A DNA stretch of 12,512 bases, from assembly GCA_016932895.1 (NCBI GenBank), contig JAFGCA010000580.1, forward strand, positions 1 through 12,512. Reading direction: 5' to 3'. This document shows positions 7,385-12,512 of this stretch, one piece after another; position 1 is the stretch's first letter; the number at the start of each line of letters is the position of its first letter. The notes under the pieces were generated by a model. The model ran no database searches. It worked only from the letters and a program-made list of their open reading frames with translations, and was not told where the DNA came from. Both the position numbers and the translations under genes were made by a program. This stretch comes from Sedimentisphaerales bacterium. GTDB taxonomy: Bacteria > Planctomycetota > Phycisphaerae > Sedimentisphaerales > SG8-4.

Positions 7385-7413
7385 ATTATCACCGCTGCCC
7401 CACCTCCTGGCAA
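7385..7413 (-). promoter_or_regulatory. Predicted sigma70-type promoter for the GH32 gene
   Basis: On the minus strand TTGCCA (7408-7413, 5 of 6) and GATAAT (7385-7390, 5 of 6) are separated by exactly 17 bp. The predicted transcription start is near 7378, a leader of about 45 nt. It lies back to back with the plus-strand promoter at 7428-7457, with 14 bp between the two -35 boxes. Confidence 0.65.
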
Positions 7414-7427
7414 GAACCATAAACCCC

Positions 7428-7457
7428 TTGACAATCCCCGTTCTGTCGTCGTAGATT
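7428..7457 (+). promoter_or_regulatory. Predicted sigma70-type promoter, possibly giving a leaderless mRNA
   Basis: A perfect TTGACA (7428-7433) and TAGATT (7452-7457, 4 of 6) are separated by 18 bp. The expected transcription start, about 7 bases after the -10 box, falls at 7464-7465, exactly at the ATG of the membrane protein. No Shine-Dalgarno sequence precedes that ATG, which agrees with leaderless translation. Confidence 0.55.
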
Positions 7458-7464
7458 ATCTGTT

Positions 7465-7938
7465 ATGAGCGAATCGGTATCCAGGAACGATGCGGCTATT
7501 CCTTCGTCGCCGCCGCCGGGCGATGTCTGGAGGCGTGCCGGCATCAGGTTGGTCGTGGGGATCCTTGTTCCCTGTCCGGTGGCGGCCCTGGTTCCCGCGG
7601 TGTTCATGGGCTTCATCGATAAGAGTCTCCTTTCTGTGGTTATCATATATCCGTTGGCGCTCTTTATCGCATGCATCGCCGGCGGAGTGCAGTTCGTCGT
7701 CCATTCCTTCTTGATGGAGTTCGTGGTCTGGCGCGTTTTCGGCCGGAGCTGGCCGGCGGTTCTCGTCAGCGCATTGCTCGGCCTGCTGGTCGGGGTCTCG
7801 ATCGAGCTCACGTGGGCCGGAGGAGAATTCCTCGAAACTTACATGTATGCCGGTTTCGTCGCGGGCCTCGTTACCGGCTGCATCGTCTATCGTCTGAGGA
7901 AAGACACCGGGCAGCGAACGGACGTGAAGGGTTCTTGA
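7465..7938 (+). CDS. Four-helix integral membrane protein, unknown family
   Basis: A 157-residue protein with a polar, Ser/Pro-rich N-terminal tail (1-22) and four predicted transmembrane helices at about 27-50, 56-78, 97-115 and 125-143, then a short basic C-terminal tail. Between helices 2 and 3 is an amphipathic stretch with aromatic and charged residues (FLMEFVVWRVFGRSW). By the positive-inside rule both termini are probably cytoplasmic (R23, R24; R143, R145, K146). The ATG at 7465 has no ribosome site but sits right at the predicted transcription start. It is divergent from the GH32 gene and convergent with a PEP-CTERM gene. I do not recognise the family; a channel, sensor or transport accessory role are all possible and none is supported. 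Confidence 0.72.
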   Translation: MSESVSRNDAAIPSSPPPGDVWRRAGIRLVVGILVPCPVAALVPAVFMGFIDKSLLSVVIIYPLALFIACIAGGVQFVVHSFLMEFVVWRVFGRSWPAVLVSALLGLLVGVSIELTWAGGEFLETYMYAGFVAGLVTGCIVYRLRKDTGQRTDVKGS

Positions 7939-7973
7939 CTCACCCGCCGGGGGCGCCGGGTCCGGCGACCGGC

Positions 7974-8011
7974 AATAAGAAGAGCCTGTCGGTGTGAGGG
8001 CCGACAGGCTC
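7974..8011 (-). terminator. Intrinsic terminator of the second PEP-CTERM gene
   Basis: A perfect 11-bp stem GAGCCTGTCGG (7982-7992) with CCGACAGGCTC (8001-8011) and an 8-nt loop. On the minus strand the stem is followed by TTCTTATTG, the U-rich tail, so it ends the gene at 8046-8729. The plus-strand side lacks a U run, but the hairpin may also trim the 3' end of the convergent membrane-protein transcript. Confidence 0.82.
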
Positions 8012-8045
8012 GGAAAGACTCGTTTCGTTTGCGGCGTCCTGGTCT

Positions 8046-8729
8046 TTAGATTTTCGCTCTCCTTCTCATGCGGAACACGCCCACGAGACCGACGCCGACC
8101 AACCAGGCGGCTCCGGGGGCCGGGACCGCGTTGCACTGGCCGTACTGCAAATAATCCAGAGCCAGCGTACCGTTTTTCGTAGGATCGGTTACCTCAAAAG
8201 TAAGGGCAACGGAACTGAAGGCGGTGGCGTTTGTGACACCGAAAAACTGGTGATTTGTCATGTCACCGTCGGTCGCGCCGTTGGCATTGTCACCCCAGAG
8301 GACCTCAGGCAGAGAATTGCCCAGGCCATCGGCGAAGGACATGGAGCCGAAGTTCATGTCATTTACGGCGATGCCGAACGCGTTGATCGGGGCGTCGAAA
8401 GTGAATGTCACCGTAGACGTACCGGCCTCTTCAAAGGCCAGCGCATACTGTCCGTCAGTGACCAAACGGGAAAAGCCGTTCTGGTTCAAGTTGCCGCTGC
8501 TCACGGAGACGGTGAAGGCCTGTGGCCCTCCGACGGGGAAGGATACGAGCGAGGCGGACGTGAAGTAATCCTCAAACGACTCGGTTGTGAGCGGCCCCGA
8601 GGCCGCCTGAAACGCCGCCCGGTCGGCGACCGGGTCGTTGTAGTAATAGGCCGGTGCCGCCTGCGCCATGCCCACCATTGCGACCAGCAACAGACAACCG
8701 GCCAGACCAGTCAAGCTGCTTCTCTTCAT
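8046..8729 (-). CDS. Secreted protein with PEP-CTERM (VPAPG-type) sorting signal
   Basis: A 227-residue exported protein. The signal peptide is about residues 1-25 (MKRSSLTG start, hydrophobic core, MAQAA before the cut). The mature part is rich in Ser, Thr, Gly and Phe and looks like a beta-sandwich: repeated strand segments such as TSTVTFTFDAPINAFGI and ALTFEVTDP, with a single late Cys (QYGQC) just before the sorting signal. The C terminus is VPAPGAAW, a hydrophobic helix, then FRMRRRAKI. It shares the VPAPG variant with the unlinked protein at 411-1130 but no clear similarity in the body. AGGAG lies about 8 bases upstream of the ATG at 8729. It has its own downstream terminator and no co-directional neighbour, so it is likely monocistronic. 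Export and sorting are well supported; the function is unknown. Confidence 0.88.
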   Translation of the reverse strand: MKRSSLTGLAGCLLLVAMVGMAQAAPAYYYNDPVADRAAFQAASGPLTTESFEDYFTSASLVSFPVGGPQAFTVSVSSGNLNQNGFSRLVTDGQYALAFEEAGTSTVTFTFDAPINAFGIAVNDMNFGSMSFADGLGNSLPEVLWGDNANGATDGDMTNHQFFGVTNATAFSSVALTFEVTDPTKNGTLALDYLQYGQCNAVPAPGAAWLVGVGLVGVFRMRRRAKI

Positions 8730-8800
8730 AACGCTCTCCTACTTCAACGCGAACCGGCCTCCGTTACTTTCGACGTTCTCACGCATCCGCCGGCGAGGAG

Positions 8801-8826
8801 GATGGCTCCGGAGGCAATCAGCCATC
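8801..8826. repeat. Inverted repeat upstream of the second PEP-CTERM gene
   Basis: GATGGCT (8801-8807) and AGCCATC (8820-8826) form perfect 7-bp arms around 12 bases that include the palindrome CTCCGGAG (8806-8813, overlapping the left arm). It lies about 70-100 bp before the start of the minus-strand PEP-CTERM gene, a plausible position for an operator, but no promoter boxes could be assigned there. Confidence 0.3.
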
Positions 8827-9055
8827 ACCCAGTCTGAACCGACGATTCGACGGTGTCGGCACACCGGCGCCCCGAGGGTTTTAAGAGGCACGTTGGAGGA
8901 TTTTCCTGACCTGCGAGCCTGTCACTACCCCACGCTGGATACGGTGCATACGCGCATCCGGAAACCGACACTCATCAATTATAACGTGCACATGTCGTGA
9001 TGTCCAGCCCAAAGTCACGGTGGTGGGAAGAGAATCAAGGCACGAACAGATTCTT

Positions 9056-9121
9056 GGGCGTTTGTGACATCGGGCCGGAGACGGTCACCGCCGGCGGTGG
9101 GCGTTTGTCCCTCATGACAAA
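9056..9121. repeat. Cluster of short direct and inverted repeats (left copy)
   Basis: GGGCGTTTGT occurs at 9056-9065 and again at 9099-9108, 43 bp apart, and GGGCGTTTG a third time at 9346-9354. The first copy runs into TTGTGACATC (9062-9071). The second runs into GTTTGTCCC (9103-9111) and a hairpin TTTGTC-cctcat-GACAAA (9104-9121). The same two elements recur, fused in one site, at 9822-9843. Confidence 0.5.
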
Positions 9122-9433
9122 TGACGAGGATTCGGGGTGCGTCACGGTGTCTTTCCCGTCTCGGGCGGCGTTGTCGCGTTGCTTGTCGCGTGGACCTTTC
9201 CCCGGGGCCCGGGGCCACCGCAATATCGGTCGTGGGAAGGCGGATACGTAGTTTTCCGTATTTTGCCCGGTGCGGTGCGCGGCGCGTGAACTTGGGGGTC
9301 GGAATGGCCGATGAAGGTTGTGGCGCAGTCCGGTTTTGTTAACAAGGGCGTTTGCCGAAGATGGAGATGGGTGTTTCGGTCTGTCGCATTGCGCCAGTGT
9401 GTGGGCGGCGGGCCGGCGTATGGGGTGAGAGTG

Positions 9434-9580
9434 ATGAAGAACGTGAGGCCGATTAAAGCGACGCGAAAGGGGCGATTCCGGCTTGATGAGTACGATCCCG
9501 GCGATGATCCCGAGCGTCAGCGTCGGATTGCAGCGCACCGCCGACGGATCCAGCGGGCCCTGAAGCGACATCAATCGTGA
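9434..9580 (+). CDS. Possible 48-residue basic protein (weak candidate)
   Basis: This is the only frame in the 1.5-kb gene-poor region with a protein-like look. It begins MKNVRPIKATRKGRFRLDEY, continues with a DPGDDPERQRR segment, and ends in an Arg/Lys/His-rich amphipathic helix (HRRRIQRALKRHQS). The ATG at 9434 is preceded by GGTGAGAG, a fair ribosome site. The same frame is open back to an ATG at 9311, but that extension is not protein-like. The high Arg content could equally be an artefact of GC-rich DNA. If real it could be a nucleic-acid-binding or ribosome-associated peptide; no family is recognised. Confidence 0.35.
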   Translation: MKNVRPIKATRKGRFRLDEYDPGDDPERQRRIAAHRRRIQRALKRHQS

Positions 9581-9821
9581 TGGCAGGGATTCTCCCGGCG
9601 GCGGCGGACAAACCGGGCCGCGAAGCCGGAAGGGGGGGGGCATGCGTGCCGGTTTCTTCTCCGGGGCCGGCCGGTGGCGACGCGGGGCCGGTTTGGCACT
9701 TTCGCTATTGGCATCGGTGCCGGGCACGGCGAAACGCGCCGGCCGGATGACCGGCAGGGAACTATCACCACAGATACCCACCTTCGGCCAAAAGCGCGAC
9801 AGCGGGGAATTCACAGGTAGC

Positions 9822-9843
9822 TTGTGACATCTGGGGGACAAAC
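9822..9843. repeat. Composite repeat (right copy): TTGTGACATC joined to GGGACAAAC
   Basis: TTGTGACATC (9822-9831) is identical to 9062-9071, and GGGACAAAC (9835-9843) is the reverse complement of GTTTGTCCC at 9103-9111. The site is itself an imperfect inverted repeat (TTGT...ACAA). Two related sites about 720 bp apart suggest either binding sites of one regulator or the ends of a degraded mobile element. Confidence 0.45.
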
Positions 9844-10176
9844 TTTTCAGTGCATGCGCCGGGTGTCCCGGGGGCACGGGCGGGTTACGGCGCGGTCGTC
9901 TGGGGCGGGGCAAAACGCACGTACTGGCCGCGAAAGGGGGGTCTTACGCACGCAATCGGGTCTGAGCGTGCTGGCGCCGGGCTTGTCTGACAATCACACC
10001 CGGGCCGGCTGCTTGCGGCCGGCGGCGCGGTGCGGAATTCACAATCGGCTGTGAAATGGGCTCGCTGTTGCGAACGCTGGGTTATAGGACATACAATAGG
10101 CTGGACGTGCGTAACCGCTGTGCTGGATTGGGATTACGCGGTGGCTGTGTGACAGTCCCATAAGAAAATATCTCAA

Positions 10177-10190
10177 ATTTTCCGGAAAAT
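10177..10190. repeat. 14-bp perfect palindrome upstream of the mraZ promoter
   Basis: ATTTTCCGGAAAAT is a perfect palindrome ending 13 bp before the predicted -35 box of mraZ, in an A/T-rich patch that contrasts with the GC-rich surroundings. The form (A/T arms, CCGG centre) is typical of a site for a dimeric regulator. The regulator is unknown. Confidence 0.5.
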
Positions 10191-10203
10191 GTGGAGCCCA
10201 AGG

Positions 10204-10231
10204 TTGACTTGGTGGGGAGAAGTGGTAAGAT
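10204..10231 (+). promoter_or_regulatory. Predicted mraZ promoter with possible MraZ-binding repeats
   Basis: TTGACT (10204-10209, 5 of 6) and TAAGAT (10226-10231, 4 of 6) are separated by 16 bp, giving a start near 10238 and a leader of about 29 nt. Between the boxes lie TGGGG (10213) and TGGTA (10223), spaced 10 bp. In E. coli MraZ represses its own cluster by binding TGGGN repeats with 5-bp spacers near the promoter (established knowledge); here only two imperfect units are visible, so autoregulation is inferred. CCAAG/CTTGG arms (10198-10212) also span the -35 box. Confidence 0.5.
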
Positions 10232-10266
10232 TTCCCACGTTTTGTTGACCCAGTGGGGCAGTTGTC

Positions 10267-10740
10267 ATGCTGTTATTAACAGGGGAGTACCAACACGTTG
10301 TCGACAGCAAAGGCCGGGTGCTCATCTCGAATAAAATCCGAAGTCAGATCGATTCGGATGAGCATGGGTGCCATTTCTACCTTGTGCTGGGGTCCAACGG
10401 GGTGCTCTGCCTGTATCCGGAGAAGTATTTCGAGCAGATCGTGCTTTCGGTGGCTCCGGGGGCGACGGCTCCGGACGAGGCGGTGGCTTTCGAGCGGATC
10501 AGCTTCGCCCTGGCCAGCAAGGTGGAGCTGGACAACCAGGGCCGGCTGCTGATCGGCGAAAAGCTTCGCAAGCGGGCGGGTCTGAAGGCGGATATTACGC
10601 TGGTCGGTGTCAGAGACCACATGGAGCTGTGGAATACCGAGGACTGGGAACAGTATCTCACCGACCACATGGGTCAGTATCAAAAACAAATGACCGAGGC
10701 ACGGCAATTTGTGTTGCAGAAGCAAATCAAAGAACTCTAA
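10267..10740 (+). CDS. mraZ: Transcriptional regulator MraZ
   Basis: MraZ is a DNA-binding protein of the AbrB-like fold that opens the division and cell-wall (dcw) cluster and in E. coli represses it. The 157 residues are slightly longer than the usual 143-152. Two SpoVT/AbrB-like halves are seen: the first has GEYQHVVDSKGRVLI with the DxKGR motif (D13, K15, G16, R17), the second KVELDNQGRLLIGEKLR, with VGVRDHMELWNTEDWEQY following. The C-terminal tail (about 140-157) is a polar helix that accounts for the extra length. The ribosome site is weak (GGGGC about 8 bases upstream), perhaps keeping the level of regulator low. It is followed after 19 bases by a small unknown ORF and then rsmH, all probably in one transcript. 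Confidence 0.95.
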   Translation: MLLLTGEYQHVVDSKGRVLISNKIRSQIDSDEHGCHFYLVLGSNGVLCLYPEKYFEQIVLSVAPGATAPDEAVAFERISFALASKVELDNQGRLLIGEKLRKRAGLKADITLVGVRDHMELWNTEDWEQYLTDHMGQYQKQMTEARQFVLQKQIKEL

Positions 10741-10759
10741 GGGCTGCGTTGGAGGTGTC

Positions 10760-10966
10760 ATGACAGGGATGGATGGTCATTTTCGCATTTTGGGCCGAAG
10801 CCTGAGCGGTGAGCGACCGGTAGACGAGCAGACGCATGCTTCCGTAGCGGTTCTGAACGAGCGTTTGGAGCATTTGAAGAAACACGGCGGTTTGTTTGCC
10901 GGTATCGAGTTCTCGCCGGACGTGGAAGCACTGAGGCGGCACGCACCGGCCATGACGGTGAGCTAA
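10760..10966 (+). CDS. 68-residue protein of unknown function between mraZ and rsmH
   Basis: A small soluble protein with no signal peptide or membrane segment. It begins MTGMDGHFRILGRSL, continues with an amphipathic, coiled-coil-like helix (SVAVLNERLEHLKKHGG, about 28-44) and ends FSPDVEALRRHAPAM. GGAGGT (10751-10756) just before the ATG is a strong ribosome site, much better than that of mraZ, and fixes the start. It lies 19 bases after mraZ and 10 bases before the GTG start used here for rsmH, so it is very likely cotranscribed and translated. In most bacteria rsmH directly follows mraZ, so an ORF here is unusual. I do not recognise a family; a role in division or cluster control is inference from position only. 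Confidence 0.7.
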   Translation: MTGMDGHFRILGRSLSGERPVDEQTHASVAVLNERLEHLKKHGGLFAGIEFSPDVEALRRHAPAMTVS

Positions 10967-10976
10967 CAGGGCTGCG

Positions 10977-11939
10977 GTGCTCTCGTCGGCGCCGCCGGTG
11001 GCGTCGTGCGAGAGACGGCTGGCAGAACCAAGGGTGAACCACGTAGAGGCAGAACACGTTCCGGTTCTTTCGGAATCATTGACCGAGCAGATAAGCTTAC
11101 CTCAGGATGGGGTGATGGTTGATGCGACCATGGGACATGGAGGTCACAGCTTTCTGTTCGGCCAAAGGCTGGGTCCGGCGGGGACGCTGGTCGGATTGGA
11201 TGTCGACAGCCGCTCGCTGGAGCGGGCCCGGCAGCGGTTGGCGGGTCTGGGGTGCAGGGTGGTCCTGATCCGGTCCAATTTTTCGCGGCTGGCGGAACGT
11301 CTGGGTGAATTCGGCATCAAGGAGGTGCATTTCGTGTTGGCCGACTTAGGGCTTTGCTCGGCACAACTGGTAGACCGCGAGCGGGGTCTGAGTTTTCGGG
11401 CGGATATGCCGCTGGATATGAGAATTGACGCAAGCCTGGAGACGACGGCTGCCGATATAGTCAATAGCCTGGATGAGAAATCCCTGGCGGACCTGATTTA
11501 CCGGTACGGGCAGGATCGGGCTTCCCGGCGTATCGCGCGGTACATCGTCCGGCGACGACAGCGTGAGCCGATTGCGACGACGGGGCAGTTAGCACAGATC
11601 GTCGCGGCCGCACTCACCCCTCCGGGCAAGAAACACCGACCGCGCAAGCATCCGGCCACCCGGACGTTTCAGGCGCTGCGGATCGCGGTCAATCACGAGC
11701 TGGAAAACCTCGAGTCGCTGCTTTGTGCGGCGCCGGGGTTGCTGGCGCCGGGCGGGTACCTGGCCGTGATCAGCTTTCACAGTCTGGAAGACGGCACGGT
11801 CAAACGGGATTTCAAGCAAAACGAGCGCGACGGGCTCTATCGGCTGCTCACGAAGAAGCCTATCACGGCCAGCCGGGAAGAGATCGCCGCCAATCACAGG
11901 GCCAGAAGCGCCAAATTGAGAATCGCACAGAAAAACTGA
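10977..11939 (+). CDS. rsmH: 16S rRNA (cytosine-1402-N4)-methyltransferase RsmH
   Basis: RsmH (MraW) transfers a methyl group from SAM to N4 of C1402 in the decoding centre of 16S rRNA. Family landmarks: HVPVL at 27-31; the SAM-binding MVDATMGHGGHS at 47-58; SFRADMPLDMRID at 139-151; the linker-helix segment LIYRYGQDRASRRIA near 173-187; HPATRTFQALRIAVN at 225-239; AVISFHSLED at 263-272; and a C-terminal RARSAKLRIA. The usual DLGVSSPQLD reads DLGLCSAQLVD here, and RxDGPLDM reads RADMPLDM, so some positions are divergent. The GTG at 10977 is taken, with AGGG 5 bases upstream; a GTG at 11034 would give the common start a few residues before HVPVL but lacks a ribosome site. It is part of the dcw operon. 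Confidence 0.95.
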   Translation: MLSSAPPVASCERRLAEPRVNHVEAEHVPVLSESLTEQISLPQDGVMVDATMGHGGHSFLFGQRLGPAGTLVGLDVDSRSLERARQRLAGLGCRVVLIRSNFSRLAERLGEFGIKEVHFVLADLGLCSAQLVDRERGLSFRADMPLDMRIDASLETTAADIVNSLDEKSLADLIYRYGQDRASRRIARYIVRRRQREPIATTGQLAQIVAAALTPPGKKHRPRKHPATRTFQALRIAVNHELENLESLLCAAPGLLAPGGYLAVISFHSLEDGTVKRDFKQNERDGLYRLLTKKPITASREEIAANHRARSAKLRIAQKN

Positions 11940-12003
11940 CGCGCAGATATACGAGTGGGCTGACTCACGGGAATGAGCGGAACATCAGGAATGGAGTGAA
12001 ACG

Positions 12004-12512
12004 ATGACGTCGGACGCCAAAATTGGGTTGCTGTTGGGGCTGGTCTTTATTTTCATCATTGCTTTCATCATCAACGGGCTGCCGAATCTCAGGCCGCAGA
12101 CGACCAAGGCCCAGGTGACCACGGACGTGCCGGCCTTCACCGAGGAGAATATGGGGATTGCGGAGAAGGAGCAAAAGGCCCAGGAGGTGCTCAACTGGGA
12201 GGAACTGCTGGAACAGCAGGGCGGTGGCCTGGCCGACTTGGAGGAGACGGTCGTCGAGCCGGGTTTAGCCGAAGCGGGCTCCGACCCGGCGACGTCCGTG
12301 GTGGCCGCCGGCGGCGACGAAGACGTCCGGGCCGTGTTGCCGCTGCCCAGTGCCGAGACCGTCGAGAGGCTGACCCAGGGGCTTGGCAACATCATCAAGG
12401 ATCTCACGGAGGCGTCCCGGCCGGCTCTGGCCCAGGAAGAGGCAACCGAACCGGCGCCGATCGTCGAGACGCCCGAGCCGACGCCGGCCACGCGTCAGCA
12501 GGCCAGGCAGAT
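12004..12512 (+). CDS. Membrane-anchored protein in the ftsL position (partial, runs off the window)
   Basis: The frame is open from the ATG at 12004 to the window end (169 codons seen). GGAG at 11993-11996 lies 7 bases before the ATG. Residues 1-6 are polar, 7-24 form one transmembrane helix (IGLLLGLVFIFIIAFIING), and the rest is a Glu/Ala/Pro-rich, low-complexity linker probably on the outer side of the membrane, with a helical EENMGIAEKEQKAQEVLNWEELLEQQ stretch split by no Cys. The position after rsmH is where ftsL usually sits and the single N-terminal helix resembles it. However, the acidic Pro-rich tail is longer than FtsL (about 120 residues) and has no leucine zipper. A C-terminal peptidoglycan-binding domain such as LysM beyond the window would fit the architecture but is not visible. 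Confidence 0.75.
   Translation, partial: MTSDAKIGLLLGLVFIFIIAFIINGLPNLRPQTTKAQVTTDVPAFTEENMGIAEKEQKAQEVLNWEELLEQQGGGLADLEETVVEPGLAEAGSDPATSVVAAGGDEDVRAVLPLPSAETVERLTQGLGNIIKDLTEASRPALAQEEATEPAPIVETPEPTPATRQQARQ

Larger units (their letters stand above)
8730..10266. other. Long region without a convincing gene, upstream of mraZ
   Basis: About 1.5 kb in which the open frames are Arg/Pro-rich and lack starts with ribosome sites, as expected from GC-rich non-coding DNA. Contents seen: an inverted repeat GATGGCT/AGCCATC at 8801-8826; three GGGCGTTTG repeats (9056, 9099, 9346); related TTGTGACATC and GTTTGTCCC elements at 9062-9121 and 9822-9843; a weak 48-codon ORF at 9434; a run of nine G at 9632-9640; and the palindrome and promoter in front of mraZ at the right end. 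No rRNA, tRNA, tmRNA, SRP or RNase P signature was recognised. It may be a decayed gene or mobile element, or a regulatory or structured-RNA region. Confidence 0.6.

Noticed and set aside
8997..9251. 84-codon plus-strand open frame
   Set aside because: It overlaps the repeat cluster, lacks a ribosome site and has no protein-like pattern.
9035..9913. 292-codon minus-strand open frame in the gene-poor region
   Set aside because: Pro/Arg/His-rich composition throughout, no ribosome site and no domain-like pattern. It is probably an open frame created by GC bias.
1..12512. CRISPR array, integrase/transposase or phage genes
   Set aside because: No regularly spaced repeat series and no DDE, tyrosine-recombinase or phage structural motifs were seen on either strand.

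Overview
The window looks like a chromosomal stretch of a GC-rich (roughly 60% G+C) Gram-negative-type bacterium, most plausibly a Planctomycetes/Phycisphaerae lineage (an inference). Pointers are two secreted proteins ending in a VPAPG-type PEP-CTERM sorting signal with an Arg-rich tail, lipoproteins including an MltA murein transglycosylase, a secreted GH32 fructan hydrolase, and a mraZ-rsmH cluster start with non-standard neighbours. Everything recognisable is chromosomal. I see no phage gene, transposase or CRISPR array.

Layout. 1-410 has no gene, only small repeats and a hairpin. 411-1130 (+) is a PEP-CTERM protein ending at a hairpin terminator. Convergent to it, 1196-1690 (-), is a small protein with an RNxxxH HEPN motif. 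1935-2117 (+) is a 60-residue lipoprotein followed by a strong terminator; 2313-3494 (+) is an MltA-like lytic transglycosylase with its own promoter. 3665-4960 (-) is ProA, whose promoter lies between it and a divergent tRNA-Gly(UCC) at 5046-5116 (+). 5192-7333 (-) is a secreted GH32 fructosidase. It shares a compact divergent promoter region with 7465-7938 (+), an unknown four-helix membrane protein that may be read from a leaderless mRNA. 8046-8729 (-) is a second PEP-CTERM protein with its own terminator.

8730-10266 is an unusually long region with no convincing gene. It holds one weak 48-codon candidate ORF, scattered related short repeats, a run of nine G, and at its right end a 14-bp palindrome and the mraZ promoter. 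From 10267 the division/cell-wall cluster begins: mraZ, an unknown 68-residue ORF, rsmH, and a membrane-anchored protein in the position of ftsL that runs off the window.

Themes. Cell-envelope functions dominate: peptidoglycan turnover (MltA), the division cluster, sorted or anchored surface proteins and a secreted glycosidase. ProA and the tRNA are housekeeping. I did not find a complete new multi-gene system. The best leads are the insert ORF in the mraZ-rsmH cluster, the repeat-bearing region in front of it, the stand-alone HEPN protein and the back-to-back promoters with a probable leaderless gene.
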